A stretch of DNA of 64,000 bases, taken from contig NC_133899.1 of NCBI RefSeq assembly GCF_964199755.1, positions 26,019,446 through 26,083,445 of the forward strand, given 5' to 3'. Positions 23,492-33,311 of this stretch are shown here, piece after piece. The notes under the pieces were generated by a model. That model did not search any database and was not told where the DNA came from. It was given only the letters and a program-made list of their open reading frames with translations. This stretch comes from Larus michahellis. Its lineage: Eukaryota > Chordata > Aves > Charadriiformes > Laridae. The translations under genes and the position numbers were made by a program. The stretch's first letter is position 1; each line of letters opens with the position of its first letter.

Positions 23492-23898
23492 AACCGCAAA
23501 CTTCCCGGTGTTCCGCCGGGGGCGCGCAGTCCCCGCGGTCGAGAGGCGCGGGCGGCTCCGCGGGCAGGCGCGCAGCGGGAGCCCCCCGCCGCTCCGCTCC
23601 CCTGGTCTCCCCCCCCGGCAGTGACTTGCAAATCGCCTCCGCGGAGCGGGACGCGAGGGGTCCGCGGAGCGGGGCGGCCGGCGCCGAGCAGGCGGCATCC
23701 CCTGCCGCCCCTGTCAGCAGCCGGGCCCTGGGCAGCTGCGCGGGGTCTGGCGCTGGGGCCGCGGGTCTTGTTGCTTTCCCCCCTTCTTCCCCCGCCTTCC
23801 CTAAGTTGGCGCCGTTTCGGCGAAGCCCGGAGCAGCGGGGGGAAGCCGGACGCCCCGCCGGACCGCGCTGCTGAGCGGCGCGGACGCCGCCCGGTGCG

Positions 23899-24112
23899 CC
23901 GGCCCCGGCCCCAGTGATGGCCCGGCCGCGGTGATGCTCCGAACCCGGTGATGCCCGAGCTACGGTCCCGGCGATGCCCCGGCACCGCTGTTACCCCGGC
24001 ACCGCTGTTGCCCTTGTCCCATTGATGCCCCGGTCCTGGCGATGACCTGACCCCGTTGCTGCCCCGGTCCCGGTGATGCCCCGGTCCCGGCCATGCCCCG
24101 GCGATGCCCCGG
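23899..24112. repeat. GATGCCCCGG-type minisatellite at the start of intron 1
   Basis: Degenerate units of about 17-18 bp built on GATGCCCCGGTCCCGG recur through roughly 210 bp. The clearest copies lie at 24020-24112. It lies about 0.8-1 kb downstream of the donor, still within the CpG island. Because it lacks stops in some frames, it helps create spuriously long open frames on the opposite strand. Confidence 0.75.
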
Positions 24113-24120
24113 TTACGTAA
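24113..24120. promoter_or_regulatory. TTACGTAA palindrome (PAR-bZIP / NFIL3 D-box type)
   Basis: The 8-bp perfect palindrome TTACGTAA sits at the 3' end of the intronic minisatellite, close to the edge of the CpG island. It matches the optimal half-sites of PAR-bZIP factors (DBP, HLF, TEF) and NFIL3. It stands out because its surroundings are nearly pure G/C. Function is inferred. Confidence 0.4.
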
Positions 24121-24142
24121 GCGGCGCGGCGGGGCTCGGCGG

Positions 24143-24175
24143 CGCGGTGCGGTGCTGCGCGGTGCGGTGCGGTTC
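24143..24175. repeat. GCGGT-type repeat, inverted relative to the upstream minisatellite
   Basis: The tract is built from GCGGTGC/GCGGT units. Its reverse complement matches the upstream ACCGC minisatellite. The segment 24154-24171 is an exact 18-base inverted match to 22067-22084. The two flank exon 1 about 2.1 kb apart. Confidence 0.7.
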
Positions 24176-24190
24176 TGCGGGGAGCGTTGG

Positions 24191-27100
24191 CTCTGGTACT
24201 CGGTGTTGAAGAGACTTGATGAATTTGCCAGTAAATGCTTCGTTTGACACCCGCTCCTTCGAGCCCCCGCGCCTGTTTCACCACTGAAATATTTCCTTCC
24301 CACCAGTAATGCATCCCCATCTAGAGGTGTACTCCCCCCCCCAACCCCCTTTTTTTTATTTTTAATTTTGCAAAATTTCAGTGTAATTGAAAATGTGCGA
24401 GGGGTTCTGCTCGCAGTGGCTGGGTTACTAACGTGCAGATCTCGGCAGCGGCAGCGCCGGGGCTCCCTGCCTTCCCCGACACACAGGCACATATTGTTGG
24501 GTGTGCTGGAATAGCAACCGCTGTCGGGAATAGAAAAGAGCTTGTTCAGGCAGAGCGTGTTTTGTGGGGGCCTACAGGAAAGGGAGCTCTTGCCCTAGCC
24601 TGAATGCCGGCATCCGTGCACGGCCGATGTCACTTGCAGATTTGTAGTAAGACTTTTGTTTGGCAATGATGCGTTTTCATCCTGTAAAATGTGACGCCTT
24701 TTTTTAGGTTAAGGACGATGGGTGAAAGGCTGGGGCGGGGGGGAGGGAGTGGTGTGAACTCAGTCATTTGTGGCTGTGCTATATTTGAAACCCCGTTTCC
24801 TGGGAATTTGTGTTTCTTCATTGACTCCCGATTTGAGAAAGCCAACAGAGCTCTGCCAAAGGAAAAAAAAAAGGCTCCTGGCAGCCTGGAGCGCCTTGAA
24901 GAGCCCGCTCTGTGCACCAGGGCCATTTTGAGAAAGGAGGATTTGAAGGGAGTGCCCTGAGTTCCATTAGCAAACATGAGCCCCAGCCTGGGGGAAGGAG
25001 CCCGCTCAGTCCTTGTTGCTTTGGGAAAAATAGGTTTGTGGGATTTTGAACAACTTTTTTTTGTCCCTTATTGAAGATTTCCAGATCCTCACAGCTCTGC
25101 TTCCAAGAGTGGAGCACTTAGGAATATGCCTTGCTGACTTAACCCACTTGTTCCCTGCTTTTGTGCCAATAATGCAATGCCGGTGTCCCCTCTGAGAGCG
25201 GGCAGAGCCCCAGCAGCCTCCTCCGTAAGGAAGGCTTGGGGTGTTGCTCCGTTTCGTGAGCCAAAAGAGCATGCTACCGTGTCTGGCCATTATCCCCGAG
25301 CCCTGCTGCCCTCTCCAGCCCCGCACGGAGAACTTGCCGCTTTGCAGGTCACATCCTTCAGGTGCCGTCTGCCACTCCGGCTTCTCCCCGCTGCCTCCCG
25401 TTGAGGCTGTGTCTCATCTGCAGGAGGACGTGTGTCCCCGGGATGGAGTCTGGCTCGGGATGTGCACTGCCCGAGCTCCACCTGCCTGCGCTCCGGCACT
25501 GCTCCCGCCGATGCTCGGCTCTCACACTCCGGGATGTGAAGAGAGGGACCGCTCGGCTCTGCCCTGTGCCGGCACAGCGCCTGGCATGGCAGCATGCACA
25601 TCCACCCAGAGCAGCAGCGCTCCAGACATGTTTGGGTGCCTTTAAATGCAAAATAAATGGTCCGCATTTGCTTATTCCTAATTAATACAAAAAGCAGATT
25701 AATGTCCCGTGATGTCTGGCTGCACATTCACTGTTAACTTTCCTCGGGTGCTTCTGAATAGGAAAGCTGCGATTAAAAAGTCAGTGGCTCGTACAGCTGC
25801 ACCTAAGGGGGAACTGGGGTGCCGACACTGGGAACAGTTTCCCAAGAGCAGGTCAGTGATGGAGCCAGGGCAGATGCCCACTGTCTCCTGCTCAGTGCTG
25901 CTTCAGGGGATGGGGGGAGAGCAGAGCTGCTAAAATCCCCGGCGAGACGTCCAATTCCATCTCTCCGCTTTGCCCAGCTTGTTTTCTTGGTGAAACAATC
26001 TAGAAAAAAACTTAAGTGCTGTATGCACTTTTCCTCCCCTTTAAATTATGCATGCCTTGCACTGTTAATAAAGCAGAAAATGTAGGTATTCAGAACATGA
26101 TCGTTATCCTTTCACCGAACTTCAAGTTACCAGCGAAGAAATGGCTAAATGAGAAGGCCGACGTGGGCATGGAGCGTTTTTAAGCAGATAAGCTGCAGCT
26201 CATCAAAATGTGGGAGTTTTGTGAGAGTGGAGAGCAGATTTCCGTGCCTGTTTCCCTGGTGTCGAACTGGGGGGGGGCTCGCTGGGGACCTGGGGTTCGG
26301 GCGCTGAGGTGCACGGTGGCCCTGGGGTCCCACCTTGTGCCCTGCGGAGCGGGGAGTGAACGTCTGGGAATGAGCCTGCAGAGCTGGCACCGCCTGCTGG
26401 GTGGGGGCCGGAGGGATGCCCGGGGAGCAGGGGTGGGGGAGCCACGAGGAGCGATTGCTCCGGTGTCAGAGCTGGAGCTGGGAACTGTTTCCCAAATACA
26501 CAAGTTGCCAAAGTAACTGGGAGCAGCTGCGGTACCCACTGGGAGAGGTGCTGCTGCACCCATGGGGGTGTCGTACATGGGAGTGCAGCCCCCCCCCAGG
26601 ACTGGGAGCAGCCTCTTCTGCTGCATGGCTTCCCTGGGGCCATATTTTGCATGTTTTACCCACTCCTTGCAGAGCTTTATAGTTATTTCCCCATGAGTTC
26701 AGCTGGAAACAAGCAGGGCAGCTGCTGAGGGCAAGTTTTTCACGTCTGTAAAACCCAGGTATGTGCTGGGGAAAAGTGCGTGCGCGCGATAGTCATCCCT
26801 CTGTGCACCCCCCCACTGTGCTTTATACCGACTCCTGTACGGAAAAGTGCTCAACATCCCGCCTGCAGATGCGGGATAACATTAGGATGGCTCTAAGCGC
26901 TGCTGGAGAGCCAGCAATTGCAAATGTAAGGAGTATCCACCGTGCTCAGACATGCCGAGGCTCTGCTACCGAGGCTGCAAAGTGTTGGGAGAAGCCACCG
27001 TCACTAAGGGAATGACTGGGATTTTTGTTGCTGGTACAAAGTAATGTGGAAGCATAGGTATTTATGGTATTAAATGTCAGAGAGAGATTGTCCTTGTTCC

Positions 27101-29699
27101 TCGTGCCGAGCGTAAAATGTTATCCAACGGCCTTAATTTTTATTGCCGTTGCACGTTTTAGAAAGGAGCAGGTTTGGAAATGGGGAACCCGAAAGCTGGA
27201 GCTGGCAGCTTGATTGGGGTCTGGGGAAGTGCTTTGTATCCCCGGGGAGGTGGAGCAGGGTCACGCAGTGTCAGGAAAGATCTTCCGTCGCCTCCGGCTG
27301 CCTCTTTATAATGATGATGATTATTTTGTGGTACGCTCAGCTCCCCGGGAGGGATTAATGACTGCTGGCATCAGAGCTGGGAGTGTCTGCGTGCCGCTGC
27401 TGACCTGGCCTTTCCCTAACGCTTGCCCTGGTCGAATAAGGATGAAAGAAGGGAGGGAGGGGAAAAAAAAACCCAAAACCCTCAGAGCAAGAGTGTTTTG
27501 CCTGTCAGAAAGGCCAGTTGCTGTTTTCTGCTGGCCAGGGCGGCCTCCGGATCACCAGCCCCAGATATCACTGCGACGGCGCGGGGATGGAGGGTGTTTC
27601 TGTGTCTTGTTCAGGTGTGAACGCGGGCATTTGTGTGGGGCTGGTTTCACCCCGCACAGTTCGGGATGTTGTGCGAGGCAAGCGTGGCGGCCCCCCTGGG
27701 AACAGGGGAGGAATTACAAGGTGCCACAGGGGCCGGGGGCTCGGGGCGGCTGTGAGCTCCTCCGCCGCCCACTCCGGGAAGTTTTGCGGGAGCCAACGGC
27801 TCCTTGAGAGCTTGAGCCCCTGAGAGGGATCTCCTCCTCCCTCGCACGCCGCAGATGTTGACACTGGGATTCTGGCCATTCTCTGAGATGAACTTGGGCT
27901 TCAGCAGCTAAACCTGGGAGCGTGCAGAGGCAGGGAAAGAACCGTCCTGCCTCTGAGGGACAGCCGAGCCATTGGGATCGACTATGCTCCCGCTGTTCTG
28001 AGTTGTGGCACAGGTAAGGGGCTGTGCAGCAGCCGGCATCGCGGGAGCTGGGGATCCTGGTGTCTGGGAGGGCCGGGCTGTGCATGCGGGGGGCTGGTTT
28101 TGCCCTGGGGTACGACAGTTTGGGGTCGAGGGGTGCAAACGGAATCAAATTGTAAACTTGCTCAGTAGTAAACGCGTGGGAGAAGATCAGCAAGGGAGAT
28201 TAAACCCGACTCCAGCTCTGCGGAGTCCATGCAGAAGCTTCCACCAGGTTTCGTGTGTCCCAGGATGTGTGTGGCAGCTCAGATCAGTCCTCCTGGCATG
28301 CAGCGAGCTGCCTCCTGCTCTGCTGGACGGGGCTGTGGCACGTCCTGTCCTCACTGGAGCCACTGATGCTCTTTGCATCTCTGGTCAAAATGTTGCCGTT
28401 GACTCTGCTTGAGGGAGATTTGGAGGAAATCTGGTGGCGAGGAAACAGTCTTTAAACAAATAAAAGAAAAGCTCTCCTAGCTCAGAATAGTAAAATCCAG
28501 TTTAATTAGAATTAGTCGGATGAAGTGCTGGGGAGGAAGGAAACAGATGAATGATTAAAGCTCAGTTCTGTCTGCTTCTCTTCTCAAATATTTTGTGGGA
28601 CCTCCTTCGGTGAAGGGCTGATCTGCTCCCTGCATGCATGGCAGTGCCAGCCTATAGGGGGGTGTGTGTGTGTATTTATATATATATGTACTCTCATAGG
28701 GCACTGGGTCTTCTGCAGTATATTCCTTCTCCAGTGGAAAATCCCCTTTTGGATGGGAGACACCCAGCCATGGCCACGCAGGAAGCAAATGCCGTCGGGG
28801 AGGATGCTCCCTGCTTTCCCCTGCCAGTGCCGTCACTCTCCCTGACTCCCATGGGCTCAGGGCCATGAGCTGTTTCTTAAACCATGTTTCTGAAACCTGG
28901 GAAAGACTTTTTTTGGGGAAAGGGGTTTTTGAGAGCGGCTATCCAAGGGAAGGCAGTTCCGTCGGTCCCCATCACCCAGGTCTGACCCAGGGCAGGCGTT
29001 TGGTGTTTGCCGTGCTGCCACGCCATCACCGGCTGGAAGAGCCCTCCCTCGTAGCCACGCCGAGTCCCCACGACTGGCTGGCTCCCCGTTAGGTCCCTTG
29101 ATTTATCATTTTATAGACCCTCTTTCCAATTTCACATTATGTCTGGATCCGGCTGAATTATTTCCTGCCATTTCCATAAATAATGGCCTCGCTAAATATA
29201 GCTGAAAATGGACGGAACTTGGTTTGCTATTCTCAGACAGATTTTGAAGCCTGACTCTTCTGGAAGGAGGACTTTCTTTCAAGACACAGTGGCTTCCCAG
29301 GAGCTGGTGGCCCAGCCTGGGAGATACCTCCTTCCATGAGTGCTTCTTGCATCCATGAAAGGTTGAAGGACCAAGTGGTTGCCTTGAACATCCTTACAAG
29401 CCCATATCACTCTTGGCAGCATTTTGCTTGATTTTGACGTCTGTTTGTCCCCATTGCTTGTTGCCGGCATATTTGGATACCAGGGAGGTTTGTCATCTGG
29501 AAAACCTGACCTGAAGAGGAGGAAGACCTGAAAAGGTCTTGTGAGGGGGGACTAGAGGAGCTCCATGTGCTAAGGTGGTTAAGACTGAATGAGGTAGTTA
29601 AGAAGGGAGATAAATGTATATTATAATTATCTCAGGAAGGAATAGGCAGGCAATGGTGAAGAGCTACCTCCAAGCAGCCACCTAAGGTGTTGGAGGAGC
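24191..29699. other. Intron 1, promoter-proximal segment
   Basis: No exon recognised. It holds an Oct/homeodomain-like patch at 25644-25690, the TG/TA microsatellite at 28662 and a perfect MEF2-type site at 29192. GC content falls gradually away from the island. Confidence 0.55.
28662..28690 (+). repeat. TG/TA dinucleotide microsatellite
   Basis: A short TG run (28662-28673) passes into a TA-rich run ending near 28690. Confidence 0.8.
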
Positions 29700-30026
29700 C
29701 AACAGCAATCACTTGAAGAGAGCTTGAGGTCGGTCTCTTCTCCCAAGTAACATGTGATAGAACAAGAGGCAACAGCCTCAAGTTGCGCCAGGGGAGGTTT
29801 AGGATGGATATTAGGAAAAATTTCTTCACTGAAAGGGTTGTCAAACACTGGAACAGGCTGCCCAGGGCAGTGGTGGAGTCACCATCCCTGGAGGTATTTA
29901 AAAGCCGGGCAGACGTGGTGCTGAGGGACATGGGTTAGTGGTGGGTTTGGCGGTGTTAGGTTGATGGTTGGACTTTATGGTCTGAAAGGTCCCTTCCAAC
30001 CTAGATGATCCTATGATTCTATGATG
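29700..30026 (+). mobile_element. CR1 LINE fragment, 3' end
   Basis: Sequence from AGGTCGGTCTCTTCTCCCAA runs through AACACTGGAACAGGCTGCCC and GTATTTAAAAGCCGGGCAGA to the tail CCTATGATTCTATGATG. It is closely similar to the opposite-strand copy at 158-645. Older CR1-like sequence may extend back to about 29500. Confidence 0.9.
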
Positions 30027-30047
30027 TGAAGTTACCAAAGCCCACAG

Positions 30048-30290
30048 TGGACATAAGGAGAAGATTTTTTTAACAGCTGGGGTAATTAGCTGTTGGAGCA
30101 GCTAATCCGAGAGATGTGGTGGACTCCCTGCTGTCAAACATCTTTGATATACAAGAAAATGTTGCTTCTTGAATTGGCGAGCTCGATACAGGTGGGGATT
30201 GCTGAAGGAAATCTCTGGCTCATGGATGTGTGGGAGGTCAACACGGATGAGACCCATGCTCTCTCCTGGCCTCAAACTCTAGGAAGCAGT
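30048..30290 (+). mobile_element. Possible diverged CR1 fragment
   Basis: GGACATAAGGAGAAGATTTT, then GCAGCTAATCCGAGAGATGT and GGTGGACTCCCTGCTGTC loosely follow the CR1 3' order. There is no octamer tail and similarity is low. It directly follows the clear CR1 copy, so a nested or serial insertion is possible. Confidence 0.3.
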
Positions 30291-30572
30291 TAATCTATTT
30301 TTAATATATCAAAGCAGTGATCAGAGTAATATATGTTACTTAGCAAAAGGTCTGGGCTTTAATTATGTCATTAATACATTACATGATTAAAACACCGTGT
30401 ACCCTTCAGAGTTCGGTGCATGAAATGCATCCGTAGGTAACTCTTTGCATGGGAAAGGAGGAGAAGATGGGATCAAGGGCCCACAGTGGGTGCTTCTCTG
30501 TCGCTGGCAGAGATGCCCTGTGAGGACAGGAGGATACATACCATCTGTATGCTGCTTACTGGGAGCCTCTTA

Positions 30573-30995
30573 GAATCATACAATCATAGAATCTTCACGG
30601 TTTGAAAGGACCTTTGAGATCATCGAGTCCAACACACAAAAAACCCCAAATCCCTACAATCTCTGCCACTAGAGCACGCCCTGAAGTGCCTTATGGCTTT
30701 TAGCATCTCCATCATCTCCCCTGTGATGATAGCGATTAGTGTCTTCACCTTCTCTTCTCCGGGCTGCACGTCCCTCCACTTTCTGCCTGTGCTGTTGCTA
30801 ATACAGCCCAGGACACGGCTGGTTTTCATCCCTGCGGGCACGTACCAAAACCTTCTCTGTAGAGACACTTTCTCAGCGTGTCTCATTGCATGGGGTTATT
30901 CTCTCCCAGCTGCCAGACCTTGTGTTTGTCCGTAATGAAATTCAGGATTTTTTTGTCAGCCCATTTCTCCAGCCTGTCCCGCTTTTTGGCTTTCC
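30573..30995 (-). mobile_element. CR1 LINE fragment (3' end plus internal part)
   Basis: The octamer tail complement (AGAATCATACAATCATAGAA) is followed by GACCTTTGAGATCATCGAGT, an A/C-rich insert, then CTCTGCCACTAGAGCACGCC. Farther in, CAGCCCAGGACACGGCTGG and CCCATTTCTCCAGCCTGTCC correspond to upstream CR1 coding sequence on the minus strand. It is truncated and inactive. Confidence 0.85.
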
Positions 30996-32121
30996 CCATC
31001 CATTCTCTGTGTTCCTGAGCCACATCTCTATATTGTCCCCTTCCCCAGAGTGGCACGGTGCTCTGAGCATGTCCCCGGGGAAGAGGAGATGCTCTTCCGA
31101 GCACAGGGGAACGTGACCAGCCCGATGCTTTGACTCTTGCCTCATGCTTGTAAAGAAAAGTCTGGTTTGTATTCCCAGTTCACCATGCTGGGACTGGTTG
31201 AGGTGGGATGAACCCGATAGAGATGGCACATCTCAGGGCAGCTCAGGGGCGTCCTGCAGGAAGAAGGTCTTTGCCTGAGTGAACGTGGGGGTGTTTTGGC
31301 TGCAGGTCGTTCTTTTGAATATGTGGCATCTTAGTGTACTTCTGTTAAACTAAAAATCCTTGTGAATATGCTCGCAGCATGATGGGTGCTGGAACAAGAG
31401 CTGGCTGTTGAAATGTGCTCGGTGGGAGTAACGTGGTGGAGAGAACTGGGGTGATTTGCATTCTGTAATTAGACTAACCCAACCGTTCGGAGAAGGATGA
31501 GCCAATCTGATGAACTGATTAAATAAAAAGTCATTGAGATAATGTTTATAACAACAACGCACACACTTTATCCAGCCTCTCCTGCCTTAATAGCTCTTTT
31601 CTTGTAAATGTGACCTCTTTTCTAAGAAAATTATTTGCATTGTTAACAATAGTATTTAATAAAAAGAAGTACCTGGATACTCGAGAAACTCCAGGATTTC
31701 CTCGAGAGTCAAAAAAAAAGGATCTTTACCATCCCAGCTGTGCAATCTGCTCTCTCTCTTGTGCTGGAAAGGGGAGAAGTGTGTGGTTGAGGGGCAGGAG
31801 AAAGGGGAAAAGAGGAAGAGGATGGTGGTGGCTCTCTCCCGTGCCCTCACTGCATCCCTACGCCACATCCCGTCCTCCATCAAACCGCCCGCTTCCATCG
31901 TGTCACTGCCCATCCTGGGCATGCCACCAGCTTTGCCCTGAGCTAAAAACGTAAAGGTCATTACAGTTTAGGGCCCAGGAACCCGGATTATGAATTAGCA
32001 AATAAATGAATATTTCCTGGTGGAAGGAGCCGAAGGCATCAGACTGCCCACCTGATTAATAGCTGTTTTTCCTGAAGGTGGAGTCACTCTGCTCTTCTGG
32101 GTGTTGGAGTGCTTGCTTTTC

Positions 32122-32139
32122 TTTTTTTTTTTTTTTTTT
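32122..32139 (+). repeat. Poly-T run (T18)
   Basis: Eighteen consecutive T residues in intron 1, preceded by a shorter T run. Confidence 0.9.
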
Positions 32140-33270
32140 CGCTTAGCATTATATTGATGGAATATAAAGCGATAAAGTGGTCTTGACAGCGTTAGACTGC
32201 AAGGGTCAAAGCAACCAGGGAGCGTTGCTACAGTAGCTGTTTTAGCCCAAGTTTTGCCCCAGAATTATGCCTCCTCAAACGATGGGGCAAACTCCTCCTT
32301 TCCTTGCGAGGCTGATTCTGGACCTCCTCCGGCAGAGGGGTAAGGTGCAGACAGGAGGGAAACAGCAGGATTCTGTGCAGCCGCCGGCATCCCATACACC
32401 CAGCTGCCATTCACTCTGCTCCTTAGTTCAGTTGCCAGCCAGAGCTTTTCCCCATTCCCCCAGTTATTTTTTTTTTCCCCTTTTCCCCACATTGCTGCCA
32501 AAGAGAACTTTGTCAATCAGCCACTTTCCTTGCAACCTGCCCCCAAAACTGAGTGCAGCCTCCCTTTTTTTTCTTCCACACATCCCCCAGGCTGCCAATC
32601 CAAAGCTGGTTGCCGAGCTCGTTACAAGGGGCACATGTGCAGCCCCACAGCTGGAATTAATTCTGATATTACTTAAAGCAAGGCCAGGCTGGTAACTTGC
32701 TTTGCTTCCCAAAGGGGCTGTGAGCAGCCTTGGGGTCAGTTGGCAAAGCTGTGGTGTGCCAGTTCCTCTCCTCTTCCAAATGTGAGTTGTTTTTTTTTTT
32801 TCTTCTTCTCTTATTTCATTGAAATGACTCAATTGCCTGGAGGGGGGAAGGAAAAGGTGGGAGGGGGAAGTCAGTTCTTTCTTATATTTGCTGTATAATT
32901 AAATTAAAATGTGGTTGGGGAGGCGGCTTCTTTGTTGTGGTGCTCAGTTCTTCTGTGGGCCCTTGAAGAGAGGTCTGTAGGGATGCTCTGGTCCCAGCAC
33001 TGCATCTGTGCCTGTTCTGCTATATGCTTCTCCAGGTTATCTTGTGTGGTGTTTGACTGAATTCCAGGGAGGAAGAGTTAAAAATGATGCTTTAAGGAGA
33101 GTGCCTGGGACGTGCCTGGTCTAAGTTCAGTGGGGTTGGACCTGGGGCAAGAGGAGATACATGGTGTTTTTTTTTTGATAAGCAGTAACTTCTAAGAGTT
33201 GCAGGAGTTATCCCAGGTGGTCAGAGCGTTTTGACAAAGTGGAAATGTGCTGGGGGTTATTCTGTTTTAA

Positions 33271-33311
33271 GGTTGTTGGTTTTTTGTTGGTGGTTGGTTG
33301 GTTGTTTTTTT
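33271..33311 (+). repeat. GGTT/GTT simple repeat
   Basis: Imperfect GGTTGTTGG and GGTTGGTTGG units form a 41-bp G/T tract on the sense strand of intron 1, ending in a T run. Confidence 0.75.

Larger units (their letters stand above)
21880..24190. promoter_or_regulatory. MDGA2: CpG island promoter of MDGA2
   Basis: CpG density rises sharply near 21.88 kb and falls off after about 24.19 kb, while flanking DNA is CpG-poor. The island contains exon 1 and has NotI-type GCGGCCGC sequences (near 23211 and 23466), many GC boxes and no CCAAT box that I could see. There is no clear TATA box; the closest is GTATAG at 22381-22386. This fits a broad, TATA-less vertebrate promoter. The transcription start cannot be placed precisely. 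The likeliest interval is about 22.4-23.0 kb, downstream of the CRE-like sites and upstream of the start codon. Confidence 0.85.

Noticed and set aside
21703..24492. A 929-codon open frame on the minus strand across the CpG island
   Set aside because: GC-rich DNA has few stop codons, and the translation is low-complexity Arg/Pro/Ala/Gly with minisatellite-derived repeats. It has no domain, and it runs antisense over the real MDGA2 exon.
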